Source: Corynebacterium resistens DSM 45100 (GTDB lineage Bacteria > Actinomycetota > Actinomycetes > Mycobacteriales > Mycobacteriaceae). From it: a stretch of DNA of 64,000 nucleotides. The notes under the pieces were generated by a model. The model ran no database searches. It saw nothing but the letters and a program-made list of their open reading frames with translations, and was not told the DNA's origin. Position numbers and translations under genes: made by a program. Shown one piece after another: positions 9,218-16,857 of the stretch; position 1 is the first letter of the stretch, and each line of letters begins with the position of its first letter. The stretch is from positions 1,736,001 through 1,800,000 of the forward strand of contig NC_015673.1 of NCBI RefSeq assembly GCF_000177535.2. Reading direction: 5' to 3'.

Positions 9218-10042
9218 ATGTCCCATCTCAGCGAATTGTCCCGTTCACCTTCTGCAGATCAACCTACGCACCCGGCCAATCAACCTTCGGGTTCTACAAC
9301 ACGACACGTTCTTTCGAAGGTGCAGCGTTTCAGCCCCAGATTGCAGCTAGTGCTTTGGTCCGTCGTCGGGCTCACCTTTGGGATGCTTATTCCTTTACCT
9401 TCGCACTACTCCCCCACTCCCACGTCACGTGACCAGCAGGCACTTCAGGCAGCCTTAAACAAAATTCGTACCATTGATGTACGTCCCCGGATTCTTGGCT
9501 ACTCTCGGCAACGCTTCGGCTCCGGTTGGGCATCACACACCACCGCAGACGGGCGTTACTGCACAACCCGACAGCTCCTCCTACAGGCCGCCTTCTCGCC
9601 CACTTCAGCCCCAGCAACGCTCACCAACACCACTGCAGATTCACATACCGACGCCACCACGGGCTCCCCTAGCACCATGGATTGTAGGATCCGAGGACAA
9701 CCGGGCGTCGTGCCAAAAGATCCTTACACCGGCGCAGAGTTGCGCGCCGACCACGTCGATGTCGACCACATCGTGCCCTTGAGCGCAGCGTGGGATCTCG
9801 GTGCTTACCGGTGGGATGAAGGCACGCGCGTGCGTTTCGCCAACGACATGCAGTGGAACTTGGTGGTTGTTGACTCCACCGTGAACCGGGACAAATCCGA
9901 TGCCACCTTAAGCGCGTGGATGCCACCTTCCGCAAAAGCACACTGCCCCTACGCCGCTAGGTTTGTGGCGATTGCTGCGCGTTACCGGTTGGCACTGCCG
10001 AAATCCGATGTGGATGTGGCGCGAAAAGCATGTGATGTGTAG
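9218..10042 (+). CDS. Membrane-anchored HNH nuclease (DUF1524/GmrSD-like)
   Basis: From ATG 9218 the protein has 274 residues; an in-frame ATG at 9200 would add six but lies inside the putP terminator. A hydrophobic segment near residues 42-62 anchors or exports it. The C-terminal half carries the HNH motif DVDHIVPLSAAWD, then an Asn (NDMQWNL) and NRDKSD, the pattern of secreted HNH nucleases with DUF1524-like domains. A Cys pair around the domain could form disulfides outside the cell. The likely role is degradation of extracellular DNA or RNA, by family only. No Shine-Dalgarno is visible at either ATG. Confidence 0.8.
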   Translation: MSHLSELSRSPSADQPTHPANQPSGSTTRHVLSKVQRFSPRLQLVLWSVVGLTFGMLIPLPSHYSPTPTSRDQQALQAALNKIRTIDVRPRILGYSRQRFGSGWASHTTADGRYCTTRQLLLQAAFSPTSAPATLTNTTADSHTDATTGSPSTMDCRIRGQPGVVPKDPYTGAELRADHVDVDHIVPLSAAWDLGAYRWDEGTRVRFANDMQWNLVVVDSTVNRDKSDATLSAWMPPSAKAHCPYAARFVAIAARYRLALPKSDVDVARKACDV

Positions 10043-10143
10043 AGTTAGCACGGTTTTCGCACGGCGAAAGGCGAAGTTCTGGGAATGCCCAGTGCAAAAG
10101 TCTCGCTATGACATTTACTAATGAATCTGGTTGAGTAAGTGTC

Positions 10144-10629
10144 ATGAACACAATCATTGTGACCCTACATGTTTTGACCGCTGTCTTGCTTGTTGGCCCA
10201 GTCGCGGTAGCAACCTCCGCTTACGCCCCTGCTTTCCGTAAGGCTGCTGCTGGGGACGAGGGTGCAAAGGGCGCCTTGCGTTTCATCTTCCGGCAGACTC
10301 GCACCTACGGATTGGCTTCGCTGATCGTGCCGGGGCTCGGCTTGGTGGCATTCTTGACCAGCGCTACCGCGCGGGAACACTACACGTTCCATGCAGCAAT
10401 CCTGTTGGCAGTCATCGCGTGGGGTTTGCTGTTGGCAGCAGTCATCCCCACGCAACGCAAGGGTTTGATCAAGCTCGGCGCGTTGGATCCTTCCGATAAC
10501 CCGGCATCCGAAAAGGAAACGGCTGCTGTCAGCCAGTTAAATGCCGACAAGATCCCTAGCAAGGCTGCAATGCTTGGTGGCATCTTCAACCTTCTGTGGA
10601 TCATCACCGCCATCCTGATGTTCTTCTAA
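10144..10629 (+). CDS. Small four-helix membrane protein (DUF2269-like)
   Basis: This 161-aa protein starts with a hydrophobic helix containing the LHVLTAVLLVGP pattern and has three further helices at about 55-75, 83-102 and 142-161. That size and the N-terminal His-containing helix resemble DUF2269-type membrane proteins of actinobacteria. No function is known to me. It is monocistronic: 101 nt follow the HNH gene and a strong terminator lies at 10683-10730. The assignment to a named family is tentative; the coding status is not. Confidence 0.72.
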   Translation: MNTIIVTLHVLTAVLLVGPVAVATSAYAPAFRKAAAGDEGAKGALRFIFRQTRTYGLASLIVPGLGLVAFLTSATAREHYTFHAAILLAVIAWGLLLAAVIPTQRKGLIKLGALDPSDNPASEKETAAVSQLNADKIPSKAAMLGGIFNLLWIITAILMFF

Positions 10630-10682
10630 CGCTCTAAGGTTCCGTGCGAGGCATTTGAAAACAGCTTCGCTTGGCTGCCCAG

Positions 10683-10730
10683 ACAAAGTCCGGGGTGCCT
10701 TCCGATTACTGGAGGCACCCCGGACTTTGT
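10683..10730. terminator. Bidirectional terminator
   Basis: A perfect 18-bp stem (10683-10700 with 10713-10730) around a 12-nt loop, with AAA/TTT at its base. It lies between the convergent membrane-protein gene and the DEAD-box helicase gene and can serve both. Confidence 0.88.
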
Positions 10731-10824
10731 TCTTTCGGATGGCGATTTCGATAGAGCTAATCAGTTCTGGAGAACTAGACCTCTACCCCGGCTTCACCAA
10801 CTGGCTGCGAGCGTTTCGTAGTTT

Positions 10825-13164
10825 TTAACGGCGCCCGCGGAAATTACCGCGCTGACCGCCTCGGCCTCCACGCCCACCGCGGCCTTCACGATCTTCCTGA
10901 CCGAATCCTCCGCGGCCACCACGATCGTCACGGTCAAAGCCGCGGTTTCCACGGCCACCGCGACCACCTTCATCGCGGCGCCCTCGGTCGTCACGATCCC
11001 ACTTGCGATCACCACGGAAACGATCATTTCGATCCCCGCGTCCGCCACGACCGTCGCGATCATAACCTCCGCGGCCACCGCGGTCGCCTCGGCCTCCGCG
11101 CCCCTTTCCTCCGCGATCGTCACCACGACGGTGGCTAGCGGGGCGACCCGCAGGTGCGCCTGGGTCGGGTTCGATATTGATGAGCTGGCCAGATACGCGA
11201 GTCTTATCGAGCTGCTCAAAAACCTCGCGCGGCAGATCTGCAGGCAACTCAATTAAGGAGTGTTCGGAGAAGATGCTGATGCGCCCGAAGTCCCGAGAAT
11301 TCAATCCACCTTCATTGGCGATGGCTCCCACGATCGCGCCGGGGCGCACGCGCTGACGGTGCCCCACGGAGAGACGATAAACGGCCAATTCATTGCCATT
11401 GCGATCCGTCACACGAGGAGCTTCCTTATTGAAGCGCTCTTCGAAGCTGCGATAGCTACCGCCACCACTGCGTCCCTCATCCCCGTAACGATCTTCGCGA
11501 CGGCGACGAGCTGGACGTTCCTCCTTCGGCATTTCCTTCATTAGGAAGTCTTCACCCGCTTGGATCTGAGCTGCCAACGCAGCGGCAATATCTTCCATGG
11601 GAGTCTCGGTGCTGGTTGCGAATTCTGTAACCAATTCACGGAAGACACCTAGCTGTGGATCTCCAAGGCTTTCTTGCAGTGCCTCGCGGAACTTCTCTTT
11701 TCGTGCGTCATTGACTGCATCGACAGAAGGCAGTTCGATCTCATTCAACGTGGACTTCGTAGCTCGCTCGATTGCCTTGAGCAAACGCCGCTCGCGGGGC
11801 GTCACAAACAAAATCGCACGACCAGAACGACCTGCTCGGCCTGTACGGCCAATGCGGTGTACATAGCTTTCGGTGTCATGCGGGATGTCGTAGTTGAACA
11901 CGTGGGTGATGCGGTCAACGTCCAGTCCACGTGCAGCCACGTCCGTTGCAACCAAGATGTCCAAGCGCCCATCTTTGAGCTGATCGACAGTGCGCTCACG
12001 CTGTGCCTGAGCAATGTCGCCGTTGATAGCGGCAGCGTTGAAGCCGCGAGCACGCAACCGCTCCGCAAGTTCTTCCGTCTCATTCTTGGTCCGGACGAAC
12101 ATAATCATGGCCTCGAACTCAGTGACTTCGAGGATGCGGGTCAAAGCTTCCAACTTGTTGCGGTGATTAACGAACAAGTAGTCCTGTTCGATGTTCTCGC
12201 TGGTGCGCTGGGTAGATTTGACCGTGATTTCTTGCGGATCATTGAGGTACTGCTTCGAGAGTCGGCGGATACCAGCAGGCATGGTCGCAGAAAATAGTGC
12301 TACCTGCTTATCCTCTGGCGTGTCCTCCAGAATGCGTTCCACGTCCTCTTGGAAGCCCATGTTCAACATCTCATCGGCTTCGTCAAGCACCATGAACCGC
12401 AATTCGGAAATATCCAAACTGCCCTTGTTGAGGTGATCGATAACGCGACCTGGGGTTCCCACCACAATGTGGGCGCCACGACGTAGACCCGAAAGCTGAA
12501 TGCCATAGGCCTGCCCACCATAAATCGGCAGAACATGAATTCCGCCAAGGTGAGTTGCGAAAGATTCGAAGCTCTCCGCTACCTGCAGTGCGAGCTCACG
12601 GGTTGGGGCCAAAACCAGGGCTTGCGGATGACGCTTCGAAGGATCGATTCGCGCCAAAATTGGCAGCGCAAAGGCCGCGGTCTTTCCTGTACCAGTTTGT
12701 GCCAGGCCGACCACATCGTTCCCTTCCATAAGGACGGGGATGGTCTGTTCCTGAATAGGAGACGGTGCTTCGAACCCGACCTTCTTCACGGCTTCCAGCA
12801 CCTCGCTGGTCAGCCCCAAATTATCGAAGGTGGGCCCATCAGATTGCTCTGCAGCATCCACAGTATTCTTGGCCTCAGCTGGCGTTTCTTCCTGCTGTGG
12901 CTGGTTCATGTCTTCGTCAACGACCGATTCAACCACTGGTTCACTGTGGTCCTGTTGGCCGGAATTTACATCTTGCTTCTTATCTTGCACGTTCTCGGCC
13001 TTCTCAGAATCCACTGCCACACCAGTCGCGTCGGGTTCAACCCGCAACACATCAGACACATCTAGAGGAGCATTTCCCGCCCCTGCACGCAGTTCTTCCT
13101 GAGATACCGACTCGTCCGTAACCGGCTTTTGCACGTCGCCGGTGACGTTTTCAGTATCACTCAT
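10825..13164 (-). CDS. deaD: DEAD-box RNA helicase DeaD/CsdA with RGG tail
   Basis: From ATG 13164 the protein is 779 aa; an alternative GTG/ATG region at 13185 adds seven residues, but AAGG 9 nt before 13164 favours the shorter form. An acidic Glu/Asp/Gln-rich extension of about 115 residues precedes the core: AQTGTGKT, PTRELA, DEAD, SAT, ARGLD and HRIGRTGR are all present. A DbpA-like RNA-binding domain follows (about residues 610-690), then about 100 residues of RGG/DRGG repeats. It unwinds structured RNA in ribosome assembly and cold adaptation. The low-complexity tail probably binds RNA and may drive condensate formation. Confidence 0.93.
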   Translation of the reverse strand: MSDTENVTGDVQKPVTDESVSQEELRAGAGNAPLDVSDVLRVEPDATGVAVDSEKAENVQDKKQDVNSGQQDHSEPVVESVVDEDMNQPQQEETPAEAKNTVDAAEQSDGPTFDNLGLTSEVLEAVKKVGFEAPSPIQEQTIPVLMEGNDVVGLAQTGTGKTAAFALPILARIDPSKRHPQALVLAPTRELALQVAESFESFATHLGGIHVLPIYGGQAYGIQLSGLRRGAHIVVGTPGRVIDHLNKGSLDISELRFMVLDEADEMLNMGFQEDVERILEDTPEDKQVALFSATMPAGIRRLSKQYLNDPQEITVKSTQRTSENIEQDYLFVNHRNKLEALTRILEVTEFEAMIMFVRTKNETEELAERLRARGFNAAAINGDIAQAQRERTVDQLKDGRLDILVATDVAARGLDVDRITHVFNYDIPHDTESYVHRIGRTGRAGRSGRAILFVTPRERRLLKAIERATKSTLNEIELPSVDAVNDARKEKFREALQESLGDPQLGVFRELVTEFATSTETPMEDIAAALAAQIQAGEDFLMKEMPKEERPARRRREDRYGDEGRSGGGSYRSFEERFNKEAPRVTDRNGNELAVYRLSVGHRQRVRPGAIVGAIANEGGLNSRDFGRISIFSEHSLIELPADLPREVFEQLDKTRVSGQLINIEPDPGAPAGRPASHRRGDDRGGKGRGGRGDRGGRGGYDRDGRGGRGDRNDRFRGDRKWDRDDRGRRDEGGRGGRGNRGFDRDDRGGRGGFGQEDREGRGGRGGRGGQRGNFRGRR

Positions 13165-13339
13165 TGCCCACAACCTTACGCTCACTGCGCGATTTAAGCG
13201 ATTCGTGCAGCTCTACCCCGTTACTCAAGCTGAAAAGCAGAAACTTGCGTTTTAATCGTTAACGCCAAACGGTGTCGCGCAGCGGGTCTCCATGAACATC
13301 GCGATGGAAACAACACTGGGGTCTGAAACATCACTCCAG

Positions 13340-14647
13340 TTACGCACCCTCGGCCTTGAGCAAACTCTTCGCAGCCAACTGCCCGCTGCGCACTGCCCCG
13401 TCCAATGTTGGCGTTGCGTGATGGGTGCCAGCAAGGAAGATCCGCTGTTGGATATCTTGCCGGATTTGGCTGTCTTTGATGGCGTGTGTTGGAGCAATGA
13501 TGGGTTTCGAATTCGGGTGATCCTGACGTTTGACCAATTCCCACGAGCTAGAATCCACTCCCATCAGTACCCCAAGATCAGCCTGCACCTCCCGATCACT
13601 CGGCAAGGGTTCTGAGGAGTGCACAACGTTGCATGCCACAAGGTGCCGACCCGGCGCGTAGTTTGGCGCAGCGGAGGTCAATTCGGCTGCGCCTGCGATG
13701 CGGGTATTTCCAGTCCCATCGACAGTAAACAGGGGACGTTGTGCAATAGGTTCGTCGGAAACGAACCACCAACTTGAAACACCGACGATTTTGGGCATAG
13801 GAGTTCCCACCAACCTATGCTCGTCCTTCGGCCTCACCGCAAGTACTACACGTTCATACTCTTCGATACGAAGTTCATCTGTCTTCGCATCGCGAATATG
13901 TAGCTTCACTCGACCACGCGAGCCTTCATCGATTTCCATCGACTCAATGGGCGAATTCAATTCGAATCGGCAGCCAGGAATTCGCGCCATTGTGGCAGAG
14001 ATTTCGCCCATTCCATTTTCCGGAACTGCGAGGTTGCCACGCATGAGGGATAACAGCAACCACTTGGCGAATGTCGCGCTGGAAACCCCTTCTTTGTCGT
14101 ACAAGAACGCTTCAACCAGCGGATCAAGCGCCATCTTCCGAAGAGCTCGCTTCACGCCACTTTGATCGAGCGATTCAGATACTTTGGCATCTCGTATCTT
14201 CTGGTTCTTCCGCAGGCTTCGCAATTCAAGACTCGATCGGTGGGGCACTTCCCTACTGATCCACCTTTGCAGGCCCAAAAGATCCCGCAAAGAAAACGCC
14301 GAATCGAAAGATGATCGCATGAATGCCGGCACCAATGCCGGGGCTCGCACTGGATCCATAATCAGCGCTAGCCCTTGATCCGTCATTGTTTGAAAACCAG
14401 GTTGGAAAGTCTTAATTCCCAGTGCGGAGTATTCCCCCGGTCGCAGAATCTCTTTGAGAGCCGGATACCAAGAATTAAATAGCTGGAAACCGTGGTCGAT
14501 GGTTATATCGTCGATTCGCTCTGATTGCACATGCCCACCGAGCGTATCTCTCGCCTCGATAACCACGCATCGTTTGCCCGCATTTCGCAGCGTACGAGCC
14601 GCAGCCAACCCGGCAATTCCACCACCAATGACAGCTATTTCACCCAT
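13340..14647 (-). CDS. FAD-dependent amine-oxidase-like protein
   Basis: This 435-aa protein begins with the dinucleotide-binding loop GGGIAGLAAARTL (residues 8-20), then EARDTLGGHVQSE, the pattern of the protoporphyrinogen oxidase / phytoene desaturase / monoamine oxidase superfamily. The C-terminus has the second FAD motif AGTHHATPTLDGAVRSG. The substrate cannot be told; neighbours give no carotenoid or haem context. The gene lies 175 nt upstream of deaD on the same strand and is divergent from the 190-aa gene at 14934. A perfect palindrome at 14771-14792 sits in the shared upstream region. Confidence 0.85.
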   Translation of the reverse strand: MGEIAVIGGGIAGLAAARTLRNAGKRCVVIEARDTLGGHVQSERIDDITIDHGFQLFNSWYPALKEILRPGEYSALGIKTFQPGFQTMTDQGLALIMDPVRAPALVPAFMRSSFDSAFSLRDLLGLQRWISREVPHRSSLELRSLRKNQKIRDAKVSESLDQSGVKRALRKMALDPLVEAFLYDKEGVSSATFAKWLLLSLMRGNLAVPENGMGEISATMARIPGCRFELNSPIESMEIDEGSRGRVKLHIRDAKTDELRIEEYERVVLAVRPKDEHRLVGTPMPKIVGVSSWWFVSDEPIAQRPLFTVDGTGNTRIAGAAELTSAAPNYAPGRHLVACNVVHSSEPLPSDREVQADLGVLMGVDSSSWELVKRQDHPNSKPIIAPTHAIKDSQIRQDIQQRIFLAGTHHATPTLDGAVRSGQLAAKSLLKAEGA

Positions 14648-14770
14648 TTTGAATAACCGTTCTGAGCCTTTCCGTGGACTTCAGCGGCACGCTCTATCCC
14701 GCGACCGGCAATCTCCCCTCATGGTATCGAACAGCTAGATATCGTGCGCCACCACCTCACCTCCCACCCC

Positions 14771-14792
14771 CAATAGAACAGACGTTCTATTG
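14771..14792. promoter_or_regulatory. Perfect 9+4+9 palindrome, LexA-box-like operator
   Basis: CAATAGAAC (14771-14779), AGAC, GTTCTATTG (14784-14792). The core GAAC-AGAC-GTTC fits the Gram-positive LexA pattern GAAC-N4-GTTC with the spacer purines and pyrimidines in the expected places. It lies between the divergent genes at 14647 and 14934. A TetR-type operator is the main alternative. Confidence 0.5.
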
Positions 14793-14933
14793 TTGACGAC
14801 GCCCCTAAGCTCAATGTCAGACCTGCTCCCTAGGCTAACGATCGTCCGAAAACACCCAAAGAATCTCTTTCCAACCCAATTCCTTCTTCAACACTGCGAA
14901 GTACAGACCATCTCAAAGGAGGGTGCAAAGCAC

Positions 14934-15506
14934 ATGATGAAATCGAGCTCACCACTGAAAAACACCACGAACTTGGTACCCGCACTTTCGACTGAACGTG
15001 CTGCGCAACGAATCCTGGGTTTCTTGCGACACCCACGAAGCCTTGTACGTATTAACCCGTCGTGGTCTGCACCCGAAGTACAGATGGAACCCACGTCAGG
15101 AACCCACTCGGACAGCGGTCTACATACAACCGTTAAGGCCTACCGTCGGCGAGTTTCGCCCGCTGCGTGGCGTCGAATAACAGGAGAAGATCCGTCAGCA
15201 ACACCGAGTTCGCCGTGCACTGCCGCTAATCCAATACCCAAGGCCACCGAACTCTATATGGTCACCTTGCATGCAAACGTCCAAGGTGAGCCTGTAGAAG
15301 TGGATCGAGAAGTACGCAATTCTACGGCGAAGATTCATTCGCTCTTCCGCTTGGTGTGCGGTGATGCACCGCACGGAATTGTCGCAATCGCCGAAGCACA
15401 GCAGGATGGATCCCGGTGCTGGACTTGGCATGTGCTACTCACGGGTGATCAGATTCGTCAGCGGGACCACATGCTCGCAAACCCTTCCCACCCTCGTGCG
15501 GCCTAG
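14934..15506 (+). CDS. Unrecognised 190-aa protein
   Basis: I do not recognise this protein. The start is ATG 14934 (a second ATG follows at once), chosen because AAAGGAGGG at 14915-14923 is an ideal Shine-Dalgarno; the longer TTG frame from 14790 is not credible. The N-terminal 100 residues are basic and rich in Ser/Pro/Arg. The C-terminal 90 residues look folded, with alternating beta-like strands (a stretch starting ELYMVTLHANV, then GIVAIAEAQ and CWTWHVLLTG). There is no signal peptide or membrane segment. A LexA-like palindrome 142 nt upstream raises the possibility of DNA-damage control. A 21/42-bp repeat cluster begins at its stop codon. Confidence 0.72.
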   Translation: MMKSSSPLKNTTNLVPALSTERAAQRILGFLRHPRSLVRINPSWSAPEVQMEPTSGTHSDSGLHTTVKAYRRRVSPAAWRRITGEDPSATPSSPCTAANPIPKATELYMVTLHANVQGEPVEVDREVRNSTAKIHSLFRLVCGDAPHGIVAIAEAQQDGSRCWTWHVLLTGDQIRQRDHMLANPSHPRAA

Positions 15507-15615
15507 CTCTGGAGTCGCGCGACCCAGTTCCGAAATCAGGCAACCTAGCTCTGGAGTCGCGCACCTTTGTTCCAACCTCAGGCAACCTAGCTCTGTCTCG
15601 AGCAACCTAGCTCTG
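15502..15615. repeat. 42-bp (2 x 21) imperfect tandem repeat
   Basis: CCTAGCTCTGGAGTCGCGC occurs at 15502 and 15544, and shorter CCTAGCTCTG copies at 15586 and 15606, so units are spaced 42, 42 and 20 nt. Each 42-bp unit contains a degenerate 21-bp half (CCCAGTTCCGAAATCAGGCA type). It starts within the stop region of the 190-aa gene and fills most of the gap to the convergent gene ending at 15699. Confidence 0.8.
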
Positions 15616-15698
15616 GCGTTCGACCCTCGGCCCCAACACCGTCCAGACTATTCGGTGAGGGTTATTGATCCCCGCCCAAGGGCTATGCCGAGCGCGGT

Positions 15699-16517
15699 CT
15701 AAAGCCCAGAGTTGAAGTCCTCATCGAGTTGATCATCAAGGGTATCCGCGAAGCCGTCATCTAACGGTGCCAGCAAGGTTTCCCATTCCCGGGCTTGCAC
15801 CTGGGCAACCGCGAGGGCATTAAACAGAAGATCGAAATCGGTGAATGTACCCAGTTCGAGGACTTCCTTGGTTAGTTCCCCGATATCGGCCACAGTGGCC
15901 TGGTAAAGCTCGTAGCGCTCGTCATCATCGAGATCAAGATCATCACTGAAAAGTTCAGATTCAGCCTGCTCAATGAGGATGTCGAAATCTTCACCGAATG
16001 CAATGAAACGGACCGTTGCCTGTGCACCTTCGTCACCATCGGCCAACTGCACGTGAAGCAGAGAACCATCGCCCACCTCGGCGCTAACGGCTAGTGCATC
16101 ATGAGCATCCTGGACAAATTCAAGGTTGGAAATGCGGTCATCGGTACCTTCCAGCAGGTCGTGCAGCACGGTGACCAATTGATCGGTGGTCATGTGCTTA
16201 TTGACTTCCTCGACTGCCCCCTCTACGGAAAACACCACGCTGACCAACGCGGCTTCAAAGTTCTCCTCAATTTCATCCACTTCGGAATCATCGCCGCGTT
16301 CTAGGGCCTCCGACTGGTTTTCACCGTCTTCATCAGAACGGGCCACGAACACATTCGCTGCATCAATGGTGGATAGTCCACCCTCCACTTCAATGTGCTG
16401 GAACTGGATTTCCAACTCCGGAGCAATCGGTACCAGAAGCAGCCCGTCAACAACGCGGGATTCGATACCCACTTCGTCCAAAGCCTCGGCGATCCTGCTG
16501 TAGAAACTCACGCTCAC
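15699..16517 (-). CDS. Acidic hypothetical protein
   Basis: This 272-aa protein is strongly acidic, with Glu/Asp clusters at about 60-85 and 190-205 and near the C-terminus. There is no signal peptide, membrane helix or catalytic motif. The first 45 residues (SRIAEALDEVG, then VDGLLLVPIAPELEIQFQ) have the helix-then-strand pattern of YbjN or type-III-chaperone-like folds, which is only a suggestion. GTG 16517 is preceded by GAGGAAGG. It converges on the 190-aa gene. I cannot assign a function; a cytoplasmic binding or chaperone-like protein fits what is visible. Confidence 0.75.
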   Translation of the reverse strand: MSVSFYSRIAEALDEVGIESRVVDGLLLVPIAPELEIQFQHIEVEGGLSTIDAANVFVARSDEDGENQSEALERGDDSEVDEIEENFEAALVSVVFSVEGAVEEVNKHMTTDQLVTVLHDLLEGTDDRISNLEFVQDAHDALAVSAEVGDGSLLHVQLADGDEGAQATVRFIAFGEDFDILIEQAESELFSDDLDLDDDERYELYQATVADIGELTKEVLELGTFTDFDLLFNALAVAQVQAREWETLLAPLDDGFADTLDDQLDEDFNSGL

Positions 16518-16857
16518 AAGCCTTCCTCGGGGTTAAACCCCATCTCAAAGTCCGGGTCTGTTCCCCATGCGTACACCGACTCTCGTCAGCGCTAGCACCA
16601 TCGTAACCTTGAGGGCGCTTCGATGTCAGTGTCATTCTTGGCGTAGGGTTGCCCCAGCTTCGTCAACGCAAACAAGATGCCGAGAAAGAAACGAGGCCGA
16701 TCACTTCACGAACCCTCCAATCCCTTCCAAGAAACACGCTGGCCAGCCACTTGCTCTTAGCACTCGAGCCTTAGCACTAGGCTTTCAGCCAGTCACCATC
16801 CCAATGGTTTGCGGGCGTACCCCGCATAGCAAAACCGCAGGCCACCTCCCACAGCCA
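16518..16857. other. 340-nt intergenic region, no gene seen
   Basis: It lies between the acidic protein start and the carboxylesterase stop, both on minus. It holds the GAGGAAGG ribosome site of the acidic gene, a 9-nt direct repeat CTTAGCACT and a short AGCCT...AGGCT hairpin near 16763-16785. The open frames present overlap the esterase antisense and have no coding character. Confidence 0.6.

Noticed and set aside
10794..11252. 152-codon minus ORF of Val/Ala/Glu repeats
   Set aside because: It is the out-of-frame image of the RGG-repeat tail of the DEAD-box helicase.
14790..14933. TTG-initiated extension of the 190-aa gene
   Set aside because: The extension runs through the palindrome and has no ribosome site; AAAGGAGGG marks ATG 14934.
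15502..15615. CRISPR-like array
   Set aside because: Units are adjacent degenerate repeats without unique spacers and no cas genes are near.
15361..15702. 113-codon plus ORF over the 21-bp repeats
   Set aside because: Overlaps the 190-aa gene out of frame and only translates the repeats; no independent start signal.
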